From the NCBI RefSeq assembly GCF_900101025.1, contig NZ_FMUH01000001.1, forward strand, positions 248,001-312,000: a DNA stretch of 64,000 nt, read 5' to 3'. Origin of the DNA: Klenkia marina. Its GTDB lineage: Bacteria; Actinomycetota; Actinomycetes; Mycobacteriales; Geodermatophilaceae. Below the pieces are notes generated by a model, which was given only the letters and a program-made list of their open reading frames with translations, did not search any database and was not told the origin of the DNA. Of this stretch, positions 45,015 through 55,115 are shown one piece after another. The first letter of the stretch is position 1. Every line of letters starts with the position of its first letter. A program made the position numbers and the translations under genes.

Positions 45015-46582
45015 TGCCCGCCGCCCTGACCGCGCAGCTGGACCGGTTGCGCACCACGCTCGCCACGATGACCTTCCAGCAGAAGGCAGTGGCTGCGGCC
45101 CTCGTGCTCGGCCTGGCGATGGGCGCCTTCTTCTTCGTGCGGTGGGTGACCACGCCGACCTACGAGCCGCTGTTCACCAACCTCTCGCAGACCGACGCCG
45201 CCGCGATCAGCGACGAGCTGACCGCCGAGGGCGTCGACTTCCAGCTGCAGGGCACCAGCACCATCCTGGTGCCCAAGGACCAGGTCAACAGCCTGCGGCT
45301 GACCGTCGCCGGCAAGGGCCTCACCCCCCAGGCCGGCAGCGACTCGGGCTACGCGCTGCTGGACCAGCAGGGCATCACCACCAGCGAGTTCGAGCAGCAG
45401 ACGACCTACCAGCGGGCGCTCGAGGGCGAGCTGAACAACACCCTGGAGACGATGGACGGCGTCACGACCGCCGCCGTGCACATCGCCATGCCCAAGGACG
45501 AGGTCTTCGTGACCGACACCAGCAACCCCACCGCCTCGGTGCTGCTGGACCTCAAGCCGGGCACCGAGCTGTCGGGCGAGCAGGTGCAGACGGTGGTCAA
45601 CCTGGTCGCCGGCAGCATCGCCGGGATGAAGCCGTCCGACGTGTCGGTCAGCGACACCACCGGCCGGGTGCTGTCGACCACCGGCGGCGGCAACACCACC
45701 AGCCAGACCGACGCCACGGCCACCTTCCAGAACACGCTGCAGGCCAACGCACAGCAGCTGCTGGACCGCGTGCTCGGCCCCGGCAACGCCATCGTCACCG
45801 TCGCGGCGACCATGGACTTCGACCAGAGCCAGAGCACCTCGACGACCTACTCCTACCCGGCCCAGCTGCCGGCGACGTCGGAGCAGTCGAACACCGAGAC
45901 CTACACGGGCACCGGCAACGGCACCGGCGGCGTGCTGGGCACCGACGGCACCAACGGTGCGACCACGGGCGGGGGCGACGGCACCTACAACAAGGAGTCG
46001 ACGACCACCAACAACCCGATCAACACCACGGTCGAGAACACCATCAACGCCCCGGGCCAGGTCGAGCGCCTGACCGTGGCCGTCGCCCTGAACACCGCCG
46101 ACGGCGTCACCGCCGTGCCCGGCACCATCCAGGACCTCGTGAGCCAGGCCGTGTCGCTGGACCCGGCCCGCGGCGACACCATCACCGTGGCCTCCCTCGG
46201 GTTCAGCACCGCCGCCGCCGAGGCCGCCCAGGCCGGCATCGCCGAGGCCCAGGCCGCCGAGGCCAGCGCCCAGATGTGGTCGCTGGTGAAGACCGGCGCG
46301 ATCGTCGGCGGCCTGCTGATCCTGGTGCTGCTGGTCTGGCTCAAGAACCGCAAGAGGAAGGGTGACCTCGAGGACGACTACGAGGAGTTCGACGAGTACG
46401 ACGACGTCGACGCGCTCCAGGTCGCCAGCACCCGCGACGCCGGCCTGCAGGCGCGCACCTCCGCCGCCGTCGAGGCCCTCGAGCGTCAGCGGCTGCGCGG
46501 TGAGATCACGTCCATGATCGAGACGCAGCCCGACGCCGTCGCGTCGACCCTGCGCGGCTGGTTGGCCGAGAGCCGGACATGA
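45014..46582 (+). CDS. fliF: Flagellar MS-ring protein
   Basis: The membrane ring on which the flagellum is built. The 522-residue protein has a first span (AVAAALVLGLAMGAFFFVRW), periplasmic-type ring domains (YEPLFTNLSQTDAAAISDEL, TSEFEQQTTYQRALEGELNN), a Gly/Thr-rich insertion near residues 300-340, a second span (VKTGAIVGGLLILVLLVWLK) and a cytoplasmic tail (GEITSMIETQPDAVASTLRG) that binds FliG. Confidence 0.95.
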   Translation: MPAALTAQLDRLRTTLATMTFQQKAVAAALVLGLAMGAFFFVRWVTTPTYEPLFTNLSQTDAAAISDELTAEGVDFQLQGTSTILVPKDQVNSLRLTVAGKGLTPQAGSDSGYALLDQQGITTSEFEQQTTYQRALEGELNNTLETMDGVTTAAVHIAMPKDEVFVTDTSNPTASVLLDLKPGTELSGEQVQTVVNLVAGSIAGMKPSDVSVSDTTGRVLSTTGGGNTTSQTDATATFQNTLQANAQQLLDRVLGPGNAIVTVAATMDFDQSQSTSTTYSYPAQLPATSEQSNTETYTGTGNGTGGVLGTDGTNGATTGGGDGTYNKESTTTNNPINTTVENTINAPGQVERLTVAVALNTADGVTAVPGTIQDLVSQAVSLDPARGDTITVASLGFSTAAAEAAQAGIAEAQAAEASAQMWSLVKTGAIVGGLLILVLLVWLKNRKRKGDLEDDYEEFDEYDDVDALQVASTRDAGLQARTSAAVEALERQRLRGEITSMIETQPDAVASTLRGWLAESRT

Positions 46583-47661
46583 CCCTCGCGTCCGTCGAGC
46601 AGATGGTGGGGCTGGAGCCCGCGGTCGACCCCGACCGGGCTCCCGTCCGCCTACCCCGACGCGACCTCTCCGGACTGCGCAAGGCGGCTCTCTTCCTCGC
46701 GCAGATGACCAGGGAGGAAGCGGGCGCGGTCATGGCCCAGCTCTCCTCCGAGGAGATCGACGCCCTCACCGGCGAGCTCATGCGCCTCAAGAACGTGGAC
46801 CCCACCGACATCGAGGACGTCCTCTTCGAGTTCCACGACCGCATGGTGAACGCCACGGCGATCGGCTCCGGCGGTGTGGAGTTCGCCCGGCAGGCCCTCG
46901 CGGCCGGTCTCGGCGACGCCGAGGCCGCCGCCGTGCTCGGCCGGCTGCAGGTGGCGTACGAGGAGCCGCCGTTCACCTCGCTGCGCAACGCCGACACGCG
47001 CCAGCTGCTGTCCTTCGTGCGCGAGGAGCACCCGCAGATCATCGCGCTGGTGCTGGCCCACCTGCCCGCCCCGCAGTCGGCGGAGCTGATGAGCCGACTG
47101 GAGCCCGCGCGCCAGGCCGACGTGGCCCTGCGCATCGCGATGATGGACCGGACGACCCCGGAGGTCGTGCGGCTCGTCGAGGACGAGATCGGACGCCGGA
47201 TGGGCTCGCTGCTGTCCTCCCCCGACCTGCCGGCCGCCGGCGGCGTCGAGACCCTGGTGGAGATCATCAACCGGGCGTCGCGGCCGACCGAGAAGTCGAT
47301 CCTGGAGGGACTGGCCTCCACCGACCCGGAGCTGGCCGACAAGGTGCGCTCGCAGATGTTCGTCTTCGAGGACATCGTCATCGTCGACGACCGGTCCATG
47401 CAGCTCGTGCTCCGCGAGGTCTCCCCGGCCGACCTGGCTGCGGCCCTCAAGGGTGTCCGCGACGACGTCCGCGAGAAGGTCATGCGCAACCTCTCCGAGC
47501 GCGCGGCCCTGGACCTCACCGACGAGATCGAGCTGCTCGGCCCGGTGCGTGCCGCCGCCGTCGGCGAGGCCCAGGCCCGGGTGGTCGCGGTGCTGCGCAC
47601 CATGGAGGAGTCCGGTCAGATCGTGATCGACCGGGGGGGTGACGACGATCTCATCGCCTGA
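46579..47661 (+). CDS. fliG: Flagellar motor switch protein
   Basis: The C-ring protein that meets the stator and turns the motor. The 360-residue protein has the N-terminal FliF-binding part (LSGLRKAALFLAQMTREEAG), the middle EEHPQIIALVLAHLPAPQSA, and the C-terminal torque helix region RSQMFVFEDIVIVDDRSMQL with ALKGVRDDVREKVMRNLSER. The ATG overlaps fliF by 4 bp. Confidence 0.95.
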   Translation: MTLASVEQMVGLEPAVDPDRAPVRLPRRDLSGLRKAALFLAQMTREEAGAVMAQLSSEEIDALTGELMRLKNVDPTDIEDVLFEFHDRMVNATAIGSGGVEFARQALAAGLGDAEAAAVLGRLQVAYEEPPFTSLRNADTRQLLSFVREEHPQIIALVLAHLPAPQSAELMSRLEPARQADVALRIAMMDRTTPEVVRLVEDEIGRRMGSLLSSPDLPAAGGVETLVEIINRASRPTEKSILEGLASTDPELADKVRSQMFVFEDIVIVDDRSMQLVLREVSPADLAAALKGVRDDVREKVMRNLSERAALDLTDEIELLGPVRAAAVGEAQARVVAVLRTMEESGQIVIDRGGDDDLIA

Positions 47662-48487
47662 GGGAGCCGTGCTGCGCGGGGCCTCGGCCGCGCGCGCCGT
47701 GGTCTGGGACCGGTCCGCCGGCTCGACCACCCGCACCGTCCGCGAGGCCCCCACCCGGGTCGAGCGGCCGGTGCTGTCCCGGGTCGGCGCGGCCGTCGAC
47801 ACCCCGTCGACGGTGCTGCGCGGCGAGGCCGCGGCCGACGTCGTCCCCTTCGTCGCCGACCGGCGCTCGGGTGACCGGGCCGGACGACGGTCCGGCGACC
47901 GGCCCACCCCCCGTCTCGAGGACGTCTACGCCGCCGAGCTGGCGCGGCTGCGCGAGCTGGCCCGCACCGAGGGCTGGGCGGCCGGGCACGCCGAGGGCCT
48001 GGCCGAGGCGGCCACCACCGTGGCGCGCGTCGAGGCCGAGGCCGAGGCGCGGCTGCTGGCCGTGCAGCAGCGGTGGGAGGCTCGAGTGGCCTCCACCGTC
48101 GCCGCGCTGACCGCCGCCTGCGCCCAGGTGGACGCCACCCCGCCCGTGGGCGGGGAGACCTTCGACCAGCTGGTGCTCGGCGCCACCCTCGGTCTCGTCG
48201 AGGAGGTGCTCGGGCGCGAGCTCGCCGTCGCCGCCGACCCCGGTGCCGACGCGCTGCGCCGGGCGCTCGCGCTCAGCCCCGAGGACGGTCCCACGGTCGT
48301 GCGGCTGCACCCCGACGACCTGGGCCGCATCGACGGGGCCGTGCTCGCCGGGCTGCCGCTGTCGGTGCGGCTGGTCGGGGACCCGGGCGTGGAACCCGCC
48401 GGCGCGGTCGCCGAGACCGGCGTGCACCGGGTCGACGCCCAGGTGGGCCCGGCGCTGCAGCGGGTGCGGGACGTGCTGGGGGCATGA
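47639..48487 (+). CDS. fliH: Flagellar export ATPase regulator
   Basis: A 282-residue protein that links the export ATPase to the C-ring. The first 90 residues are low in pattern. A helical stalk follows (AELARLRELARTEGWAAGHA and EGLAEAATTVARVEAEAEAR), with the FliH C-terminal domain (VLGATLGLVEEVLGRELAVA and PEDGPTVVRLHPDDLGRI). The GTG at 47639 overlaps the end of fliG by 23 bp. Confidence 0.85.
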   Translation: MTTISSPEGAVLRGASAARAVVWDRSAGSTTRTVREAPTRVERPVLSRVGAAVDTPSTVLRGEAAADVVPFVADRRSGDRAGRRSGDRPTPRLEDVYAAELARLRELARTEGWAAGHAEGLAEAATTVARVEAEAEARLLAVQQRWEARVASTVAALTAACAQVDATPPVGGETFDQLVLGATLGLVEEVLGRELAVAADPGADALRRALALSPEDGPTVVRLHPDDLGRIDGAVLAGLPLSVRLVGDPGVEPAGAVAETGVHRVDAQVGPALQRVRDVLGA

Positions 48488-49803
48488 GCGTCGCCGACGT
48501 CCTCGAGCGGGCCCGCGCGGCTGCCCGCCCCCTGTGCACCGGCACCGTCACCGGCGCCATGGGCCTGACCATCTCCGTCGACGGCGTCACCGCGGCGGTG
48601 GGCGACATCGTCGAGATCGGCGGCGACCCACGGCACCGGGTCGACCCGTTGCGCGCCGAGGTCGTGGCCCTGCACCGCGACCGGCTCACCTGCATGCCGC
48701 TGGGCGAGATGACCGGGGTGCACGTGGGCTCCCGCGTGCGGCCGACCGGCCGCCCGCTGCAGGTGCCGGTCGGCAACGCGCTGCTCGGCCGGGTGCTCGA
48801 CGGCCTGGGCCGGCCGGTGGACGGCGGCCCCCCGCTGGCCGGCCGCGCCCGCTGGGTGGACCTGGCCACGCAGACCCCGCACGCGCTGGCCCGCACCCGG
48901 GTGCAGCACCCGCTGTCCTTCGGCGTCCGGGCACTGGACACCCTGGTGCCGGCCGGCCGGGGCCAGCGGCTGGGCATCTTCGCCGGCTCCGGGGTCGGCA
49001 AGTCCACCCTGCTGGCCCAGATCACCCGCGGCACCGACGCCGACGTGCGGGTCATCGGGCTGATCGGCGAGCGTGGTCGCGAGGTCCGCGAGTTCCTCGA
49101 GGAGAACCTCGGGGCCGAGGGCATGGCCAACACCGTCGTCGTCGTCGCCACCTCCGACGAGCCACCGCTGGTGCGCCTGCGGGCGGCCTTCGTGGCCACC
49201 CGGATCGCCGAGGAGTTCCGCGACCAGGGCCGCGACGTGCTGCTGCTCATGGACTCGATCACCCGCACCGCCATGGCCCAGCGCGAGGTGGGGCTCTCGG
49301 CCGGCGAGCCCCCGGCCACCCGCGGCTACCCGCCGAGCGTCTTCGCGATGATGCCCAAGCTGCTGGAGAAGGCCGGCACCGGCGCGGTCGGCTCCATCAC
49401 CGGGCTCTACACGGTGCTGGTCGAGGGCGACGACCACAACGAGCCCATCGCCGACACCGCGCGCTCCATCCTCGACGGGCACGTCGTGCTCACCCGGCAG
49501 ATGGCCACCGCCGGCCACTTCCCCGCCATCGACGTCCTGGAGTCCATCTCGCGCGTGGCCTCCTCGGTCACCGCCCCGCACCGCATGGCCGACGCCCGCG
49601 AGGCCCGCCGGCTGCTGGGGGCGCTGCGCGACGCCCGGGAGCTCATCGAGATCGGCGCGTACACCGAGGGCAGCGACCCGCTGGTCGACCGCGCACGGGT
49701 GCTCGAGCCGCAGCTCACCGGGTTCCTGCGCCAGTCGGTCGAGGACACCACCTCGCCCGAGGACGCGTGGGAGCAGCTGCACCGCATCGTGGCCGGTTCG
49801 TGA
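48484..49803 (+). CDS. fliI: Flagellar type III export ATPase
   Basis: Energises and sorts export substrates. The 439-residue protein resembles the F1 beta subunit, with Walker A GIFAGSGVGKSTLL (about residues 164-177), LIGERGREVREFLEENLG, Walker B VLLLMDSITRTAMAQREV, and GEPPATRGYPPSVFAMMPKL. The ATG overlaps fliH by 4 bp. Confidence 0.95.
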   Translation: MSVADVLERARAAARPLCTGTVTGAMGLTISVDGVTAAVGDIVEIGGDPRHRVDPLRAEVVALHRDRLTCMPLGEMTGVHVGSRVRPTGRPLQVPVGNALLGRVLDGLGRPVDGGPPLAGRARWVDLATQTPHALARTRVQHPLSFGVRALDTLVPAGRGQRLGIFAGSGVGKSTLLAQITRGTDADVRVIGLIGERGREVREFLEENLGAEGMANTVVVVATSDEPPLVRLRAAFVATRIAEEFRDQGRDVLLLMDSITRTAMAQREVGLSAGEPPATRGYPPSVFAMMPKLLEKAGTGAVGSITGLYTVLVEGDDHNEPIADTARSILDGHVVLTRQMATAGHFPAIDVLESISRVASSVTAPHRMADAREARRLLGALRDARELIEIGAYTEGSDPLVDRARVLEPQLTGFLRQSVEDTTSPEDAWEQLHRIVAGS

Positions 49804-50249
49804 AGAAGGCAGGTTTCCGCCTCCAACCGGTGCTCGAGCTGCGCCGGGCGCAGGAGCGCACCGCCGCGCTCGCCGCCGTGCAGGCCGCCGCCGCCGCGGC
49901 CCGGCACGAGCAGCAGGCCGTCGAGGTGGCCGCTGCGCTGAGCTCGGCGGCGGTGCCCCGGCAGCTGGACGGCGCGACCTTCGTGGCGACCATGGTCGGG
50001 TTGCGCGCCCTGGCCGCCGATGAGGTGGATGCCCGGGCGACCGCCCGGGCCACCGCCGAGCAGGCCGAGGCGGTGCGCGCCGGCTGGACCGCAGCCGCCC
50101 AGGCCACCAAGGCCCTGGAGCGGTTGGCCGAACGCCACCGGCTGGCCGCGGCCCGCGCCGAGCTGGCCGCCGAGGAGCGCGCCGCCGACGACGTCGTCAC
50201 CGGCCGGTACCGCACGAGCCGCAGGGAGGAGGACGCGTGGAGGGACTGA
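49800..50249 (+). CDS. fliJ: Flagellar export stalk protein FliJ
   Basis: A 149-residue coiled coil that sits in the ATPase ring. It starts [20 protein letters not shown], typical of FliJ, and is nearly all Ala-rich helix to the end. The GTG overlaps the fliI stop. The gene after it overlaps by 13 bp. Confidence 0.85.
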   Translation: MKKAGFRLQPVLELRRAQERTAALAAVQAAAAAARHEQQAVEVAAALSSAAVPRQLDGATFVATMVGLRALAADEVDARATARATAEQAEAVRAGWTAAAQATKALERLAERHRLAAARAELAAEERAADDVVTGRYRTSRREEDAWRD

Positions 50250-51193
50250 CCGCCGTCCAGAGCCGGATCACCGAGATCCAGAGCCGCATGGCGACCTTCT
50301 CCGGCCGCACCCCGAACGCCGCGTGGCTGTCCGCCGCCTCGGCCGCCGGGCTCATGGGCACGGGCAGCACGACGGCGACCACGACCACCACCGCCGCGGC
50401 CGGCGCCACCGCCGAGACCGCCGTCGTCCAGGCCGCCCAGAAGTACCTCGGCGTGCCCTACCTGTGGGGCGGCACCGACCCGGCGAAGGGGCTGGACTGC
50501 TCGGGCTTCACCCAGCGGGTGTACGCCGACCTGGGCATCACCATCCCGCGGACCTCCAGCCAGCAGGCCACCGCCGGCACCGCCGTCGCGGGTCTCGCCG
50601 ACGCCCGCCCCGGTGACCTCGTCTTCTTCGACAACAGCTCCGCCCGCGCCGGCATCGACCACGTGGGCATCTACCTCGGGAACGGGAAGATGATCGCCGC
50701 ACCGCAGGAGGGCGACGTCGTGAAGGTCCAGGACGTCGGCAACCCCACCGTCATCCGCCGGGTGCTGCCCACCAGCAGCGCCGCGACCGGCTCGGCCCCC
50801 ACGGGTTCGCTGTCCGGCGTCCCCTACAGCGACCTGTTCACCGCCGCCGCGGCCAAGCACGGCGTCCCCGCCTCGCTGCTGGCCGGCGTCGCGAAGGTGG
50901 AGTCCGGCTTCGACCCGGCCGCGGTCAGCCCCGCCGGCGCGCAGGGCCTCATGCAGTTCATGCCGGCCACCGCGGCCGGCCTCGGGGTGCGGCCGATGGA
51001 CCCCGCCTCGGCCGTCGACGGCGCCGCGAAGTACCTCGCCCAGCTGACCCGCCAGTTCGGGTCCACCGACCTGGCCCTGGCCGCCTACAACGCCGGGCCC
51101 ACCGCCGTGACCAACGCCGGCGGCATCCCGCCGTACGCCGAGACCCAGGCCTACGTCCGCAAGGTCACCGCTGCCGCAGCGGCGTACGCGTGA
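50237..51193 (+). CDS. Flagellar-locus peptidoglycan hydrolase: NlpC/P60 endopeptidase fused to lytic transglycosylase
   Basis: A 318-residue protein that probably opens the wall for the rod, the job of FlgJ elsewhere. Residues 1-55 have a Thr/Ala-rich linker and no signal peptide, so export through the flagellar apparatus is likely. The NlpC/P60 domain has its nucleophile in [12 protein letters not shown] (Cys about 88) and histidine in [12 protein letters not shown] (His about 142). The C-terminal SLT domain has the catalytic glutamate in [20 protein letters not shown] (about 222), [10 protein letters not shown] and [11 protein letters not shown]. Both active sites look complete. It lies between fliJ and fliK. 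Confidence 0.85.
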   Translation: MEGLTAVQSRITEIQSRMATFSGRTPNAAWLSAASAAGLMGTGSTTATTTTTAAAGATAETAVVQAAQKYLGVPYLWGGTDPAKGLDCSGFTQRVYADLGITIPRTSSQQATAGTAVAGLADARPGDLVFFDNSSARAGIDHVGIYLGNGKMIAAPQEGDVVKVQDVGNPTVIRRVLPTSSAATGSAPTGSLSGVPYSDLFTAAAAKHGVPASLLAGVAKVESGFDPAAVSPAGAQGLMQFMPATAAGLGVRPMDPASAVDGAAKYLAQLTRQFGSTDLALAAYNAGPTAVTNAGGIPPYAETQAYVRKVTAAAAAYA

Positions 51194-52914
51194 CCGCCGC
51201 ACTGGGCGCCGCGGTCGTCGTCGCGCCGTCCGGCCCCGCCCGCACCGGATCCGCCCCCGCCGACCCCGAGAGCGCGGCGGCCTTCGCCGGCCTGCTGCAC
51301 GGCGAGGTCACCGCGCAGCGAGAGCGCCCCGGTGACCAGCCGGGCACCGAGACCGGGACCGCCGCGACGGACACGGCCGCGGACACCGCGACGGACGCCG
51401 TCCTCGACCCGGCCGCCGTCGTCGTGGCCCCGCCGGCGTGGTTCCTGGTCGCCCTCGGGACGGCGACCCCGGCCGCCGCTCCCCCGACCACCGAGGCCGC
51501 CCCGGGAACGGCCGGGGTGGCTGCGGTCGGCACGGCCGGCGTCGGCACGCCCGGCGCGGGCACGGCTGGCGCGGGCACGGCTGGCGCGGGCACGGCCGGC
51601 GCGGGCAGGGCGGCGGTGGGCACCGGCCCCGCACAGCCGGCCACCGCACTCCCGCCCACCGCACCCTCGACCACCGGGGCCGGGGGGACCGGCGGCTCAG
51701 CCCCGACCGGCGCCGTCCCCGCGTTCCCGGACCACCCCACCGTCGACGGCTCCGCCGGCCCGGTGCCCACCGCGGCCGGACCGACCGTCGCCCCCGGCAC
51801 CGCGGCGCCGACCGGGGAGACCGGTCCGGCCGGCCCCGTCGGCGTCACCACCTCCGCCGCTCCCGGCGACCCGGCCAGGGGCGCCGTGCCGACGCACGGC
51901 GTGCCGGGCGCCCCCGCAGGTCGCCTTTCCGCCGGGCCGGCCGCACCGGGGTCGGTGCCCGCGACGGGCGCCCCGTCCCCGACGGACGCGGCCACCCCGG
52001 CACCGGGCGCCCCTGCGGTGCCCGGCGCCGACCAGCCGGGCACCGCAGCCGGCACCCTGCCAGGTGCCGCGCCCTCCGCCGAGGCGTCGGCTGCCGCAGC
52101 GGCCGCGCCGGCGGTCGCGACGCCACCGGCCACGGCCTCGGCCCCGCCGGCCGGCCCGCTCGCGGCGCCCACCGCGACCGGCCTGCAGACCGGCGCCCCG
52201 GTGCCGGCCGGTGACCCGGTCACGGCCGGCGACCCGTCACCGGAGGCCACGACCGCGCCGGCCTCCGGCGCGCCGGCCGGCACCGCCGCGGTCGACACCG
52301 CAGCGATCGGCACCTCAGCCGCCGACACCTCCGCCGCCGACACCTCGGCCGACACCTCCGCCGACACCGCGTCCGACGGCGTCCCCGTGGCTGTGGTCCC
52401 GGGGCAGCCGGCCGCAGCCGCGCCCGTGACACCGACCGGCCCGGCGGCCGCGGGCCCGGCCCCGGCCGACCCGCCGGTGGCCGCCCAGCTCGCCGCGCCC
52501 ATCACCTCGCTGGCCAGCGTCGACGGGAGCCACTCGGTGACGATGGTGCTGGCGCCGGAGTCCCTCGGTGAGGTGCACGTGCACCTCACCGTCTCCGGTG
52601 ACCAGGTGACGCTCGCGCTCGCCGCCGGTCACGAGGGCAGCCGGGCGGCGCTGGCCGAGGCCGTCCCCGAGCTGCGCCGCGAGCTCGCCGCCGCCGGCCT
52701 GGTGCTCACCGACGCCCAGGTGTCGACGGGCACCGGTTCGTCGGCGGGCGGTCAGGGCTGGTCGCAGGGCACCGACCCGCGGTCGGCACCCACCACCCGC
52801 TGGGGGCAGGTACCGACCGGTTCCGCGGCTGCCGATGAGGACAGCAGCACCACCGGCACCACCCGTCACACCCGTGGCGGCACGACGTCGACCGGCGTCG
52901 ACGTCCGCGTCTGA
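51190..52914 (+). CDS. fliK: Flagellar hook-length control protein
   Basis: Measures hook length and switches export specificity. The 574-residue protein is low-complexity Ala/Pro/Gly/Thr for about 430 residues, probably extended as a ruler, with short internal repeats (GAGTAGAGTAGAGTAGAG near residue 120; [18 protein letters not shown] near 377). The C-terminal domain is the conserved FliK switch domain ([20 protein letters not shown], then [19 protein letters not shown]). The GTG overlaps the hydrolase stop. Confidence 0.88.
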   Translation: MTAALGAAVVVAPSGPARTGSAPADPESAAAFAGLLHGEVTAQRERPGDQPGTETGTAATDTAADTATDAVLDPAAVVVAPPAWFLVALGTATPAAAPPTTEAAPGTAGVAAVGTAGVGTPGAGTAGAGTAGAGTAGAGRAAVGTGPAQPATALPPTAPSTTGAGGTGGSAPTGAVPAFPDHPTVDGSAGPVPTAAGPTVAPGTAAPTGETGPAGPVGVTTSAAPGDPARGAVPTHGVPGAPAGRLSAGPAAPGSVPATGAPSPTDAATPAPGAPAVPGADQPGTAAGTLPGAAPSAEASAAAAAAPAVATPPATASAPPAGPLAAPTATGLQTGAPVPAGDPVTAGDPSPEATTAPASGAPAGTAAVDTAAIGTSAADTSAADTSADTSADTASDGVPVAVVPGQPAAAAPVTPTGPAAAGPAPADPPVAAQLAAPITSLASVDGSHSVTMVLAPESLGEVHVHLTVSGDQVTLALAAGHEGSRAALAEAVPELRRELAAAGLVLTDAQVSTGTGSSAGGQGWSQGTDPRSAPTTRWGQVPTGSAAADEDSSTTGTTRHTRGGTTSTGVDVRV

Positions 52915-52926
52915 GCAGGAGACCCC

Positions 52927-53349
52927 ATGACCGTGACCGCCACCTCCGGCACCTCGCCGCTCGCCGGGATGGCCGGCGCGGCCAGCACCTCGGTGGGCAG
53001 CACCGGGATGGACAAGGACACCTTCCTCAAGCTCCTGGTCGCCCAGATGAAGTACCAGGACCCGCAGGCGCCGACCGACTCGAGCGCCCTGGTCTCCCAG
53101 ACCGCGACGTACTCGCAGGTGGAGGCGCTGCAGAAGTTGACCGAGCAGAACTCCACGATGCTGGCGATGCAGCGGGCGTCCAGCGCCGGGGCCCTGGTCG
53201 GCAAGACCGCCACCTACGTGGGCGAGGACGGCCTCGCCGCCACCGGCCAGGTGACCTCGGTCATCCTCGGCAACGACACGACGGACGCCACGGCCGTCAT
53301 CGGCGGCAAGACGATCGCCGTCGGCCGCATCACCGCCTTCTCCGCCTGA
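52927..53349 (+). CDS. flgD: Flagellar hook assembly scaffold
   Basis: Caps the growing hook. The 140-residue protein has the family core MDKDTFLKLLVAQMKYQDPQ and SALVSQTATYSQVEALQKLT, and a C-terminal strand region. It is short, lacking the longer fibronectin-like C-terminus of some FlgD proteins. An AGGAGAC site precedes the ATG. Confidence 0.92.
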   Translation: MTVTATSGTSPLAGMAGAASTSVGSTGMDKDTFLKLLVAQMKYQDPQAPTDSSALVSQTATYSQVEALQKLTEQNSTMLAMQRASSAGALVGKTATYVGEDGLAATGQVTSVILGNDTTDATAVIGGKTIAVGRITAFSA

Positions 53350-53388
53350 CCCGGCGCTCCCCCGCCCACCCCACCCCAGGAGTCCCCC

Positions 53389-54678
53389 GTGCTGCGTTCG
53401 ATGTTCTCGGCCATCTCCGGCCTGCGCGCCCACCAGACCAAGATGGACACCGTCGCGAACAACATCGCGAACGTGAACACCGTCGGGTTCAAGACCCAGA
53501 ACACGGTCTTCGAGACCACGCTGACCCAGGTGCTGCGCACCGGTCGCGGTCCCGACGACACCGAGGGCGGCACCAACCCCGCCCAGGTCGGCCTGGGCGT
53601 GAAGCTCGCCGCCATCACCACCGACTTCGGCCAGGGCAAGACCCAGAACACCGGCCGCGCGCTGGACTTCATGATCCAGGGCGACGGGTTCTTCGTGACC
53701 AAGTCCGGCGGCCAGCAGCTGTTCACCCGCGCCGGCTCGTTCACCTTCGACGGCGCCGGCAAGCTCATCACCGCCGACGGCAACCGGGTGCAGGGCTGGA
53801 TGGCCGACGCCGACGGGAAGATCGACAGCGGCGGCACCATGGAGGACCTGCAGGTGCAGTACGGCGCCGCGCTGCCGCCCAAGGCCACCACCTCGGTGAC
53901 GATGAGCCGCAACGTCATGATCGACCCCACGGCCGCGGCGGGGGCCAACGTGCGCGTCGCCAAGGCCGTCGTCTACAACCAGGCAGGCGTCGAGCAGCGC
54001 CTCAACCTGACCTGGACCCAGCAGTCCACCGACCCGGGCAACGGCGACAGCTACTGGGTGCTCAGCATCGACGACGAGGGCGCCGTCGCCCCGAGCGCCA
54101 CCGCGCAGACCTACGGCGCGAAGTTCACCGCCGGCGGGAAGCCGGTCTTCACCGCCGAGGGCGCGACGACCTCCACCCCGGCCAGCACGTTCCTCGCCGG
54201 CAACTCCATCCCCGTGACCGGGTGGGGTTCCCCCACCGGTGCGACCTTCGACTTCGGCCAGGTCACCGCCCAGGCTGCGGGCACCGCCATCCAGGCCGTC
54301 GACCAGAACGGCTACACCGCCGGCTCCCTGTCCAGCTTCTCGCTGTCCGAGGACGGCACGATGACCGGCGTCTACACCAACAACGAGCGCCGCGCGATCG
54401 GCAAGCTGGCCATGGCCACCTTCGACAACCCGTCGGGCCTGATCAACATGGGCAACACCAGCTACGCCATCGGTGACAACTCCGGCGTCGCCCTGATCGG
54501 CGAGGCCGGCACCGGCTCGCTGGGCACCCTGACCTCGGGCGCCCTGGAGATGAGCAACGTGGACCTCTCCGAGGAGTTCACCGGCCTGATCATCGCCCAG
54601 CGCGGCTTCCAGGCGAACAGCCGCGTGATCACCGCCTCCGACGAGCTGCTGCAGGACCTGGTCAACCTCAAGCGCTGA
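53389..54678 (+). CDS. flgE: Flagellar hook protein
   Basis: Builds the hook. The 429-residue protein has the N-terminal axial signature (MFSAISGLRAHQTKMDTVAN, NIANVNTVGFKTQNTVFET), FMIQGDGFFVTKSGGQQLFT, and the C-terminal ALEMSNVDLSEEFTGLIIAQ and RGFQANSRVITASDELLQDL. The GTG start has a CAGGAG site. A terminator follows directly, so this ends the flgB unit. Confidence 0.93.
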   Translation: MLRSMFSAISGLRAHQTKMDTVANNIANVNTVGFKTQNTVFETTLTQVLRTGRGPDDTEGGTNPAQVGLGVKLAAITTDFGQGKTQNTGRALDFMIQGDGFFVTKSGGQQLFTRAGSFTFDGAGKLITADGNRVQGWMADADGKIDSGGTMEDLQVQYGAALPPKATTSVTMSRNVMIDPTAAAGANVRVAKAVVYNQAGVEQRLNLTWTQQSTDPGNGDSYWVLSIDDEGAVAPSATAQTYGAKFTAGGKPVFTAEGATTSTPASTFLAGNSIPVTGWGSPTGATFDFGQVTAQAAGTAIQAVDQNGYTAGSLSSFSLSEDGTMTGVYTNNERRAIGKLAMATFDNPSGLINMGNTSYAIGDNSGVALIGEAGTGSLGTLTSGALEMSNVDLSEEFTGLIIAQRGFQANSRVITASDELLQDLVNLKR

Positions 54679-54697
54679 CCTGGGTCAACCGGTAGGC

Positions 54698-54728
54698 GGC
54701 CCGGTCACCCCAACGGGGTGACCGGGCC
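54698..54728. terminator. Terminator after flgE
   Basis: GGCCCGGTCACCCC and GGGGTGACCGGGCC form a perfect 14-bp stem around AAC, followed by GTTCCCC. Confidence 0.8.
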
Positions 54729-54736
54729 GTTCCCCT

Positions 54737-54763
54737 TCAGAGACCCCGCCGGCGCGCCGAAGA
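54737..54763 (+). promoter_or_regulatory. Sigma-28-type promoter of flbD-motA-motB-fliL
   Basis: TCAG within CTTCAGA (54737-54740), a 15-base spacer, then GCCGAAGA (54756-54763). The leader to the flbD GTG is about 33 bases. Confidence 0.6.
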
Positions 54764-54802
54764 GATGTGTGCGCCACCCACGACGACGACCTGGAGACAC
54801 CG

Positions 54803-55114
54803 GTGATCTGCCTGACCCGCCTGAACGGGGAGCCGTTCGCGCTCAACCCCGATCTGATCGAGCGGGTCGAGGCGCACCCCGACACCGTCATCTCCCTCAG
54901 CGACGGCGGCGTCCGCTTCCTGGTGCGCGAGAGCCTGCACGAGGTGCTCACCGCCATCCGCGACTGCCGCGCCGACGTCCTGGCCACCGCCTACGCCATG
55001 GACCGGGGGGCCCACCCCCGCCCCCTGATCACCGTCGTCGCCGACGACGACTGCTACCCCACCGAGGACGGCGACCACGCCGTCCTGCCCTTCCCCCACC
55101 GCGAGGAGCGCTGA
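54803..55114 (+). CDS. flbD: FlbD-type flagellar protein
   Basis: A 103-residue protein with the FlbD core (ICLTRLNGEPFALNPDLIER then VEAHPDTVISLSDGGVRFLV), found before motA in many Gram-positive loci; its molecular role is unclear. The 40-residue C-terminal extension is unusual. The GTG at 54803 has GGAG six bases upstream and fits the family start better than 54767. Confidence 0.88.
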   Translation: MICLTRLNGEPFALNPDLIERVEAHPDTVISLSDGGVRFLVRESLHEVLTAIRDCRADVLATAYAMDRGAHPRPLITVVADDDCYPTEDGDHAVLPFPHREER

Positions 55115-55115
55115 C

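Noticed and set aside
49994-50023. TCGG-N16-GCCGATGA inside fliJ
   Set aside because: It lies within coding sequence with a poor -35 and has no suitable start codon nearby; likely chance.
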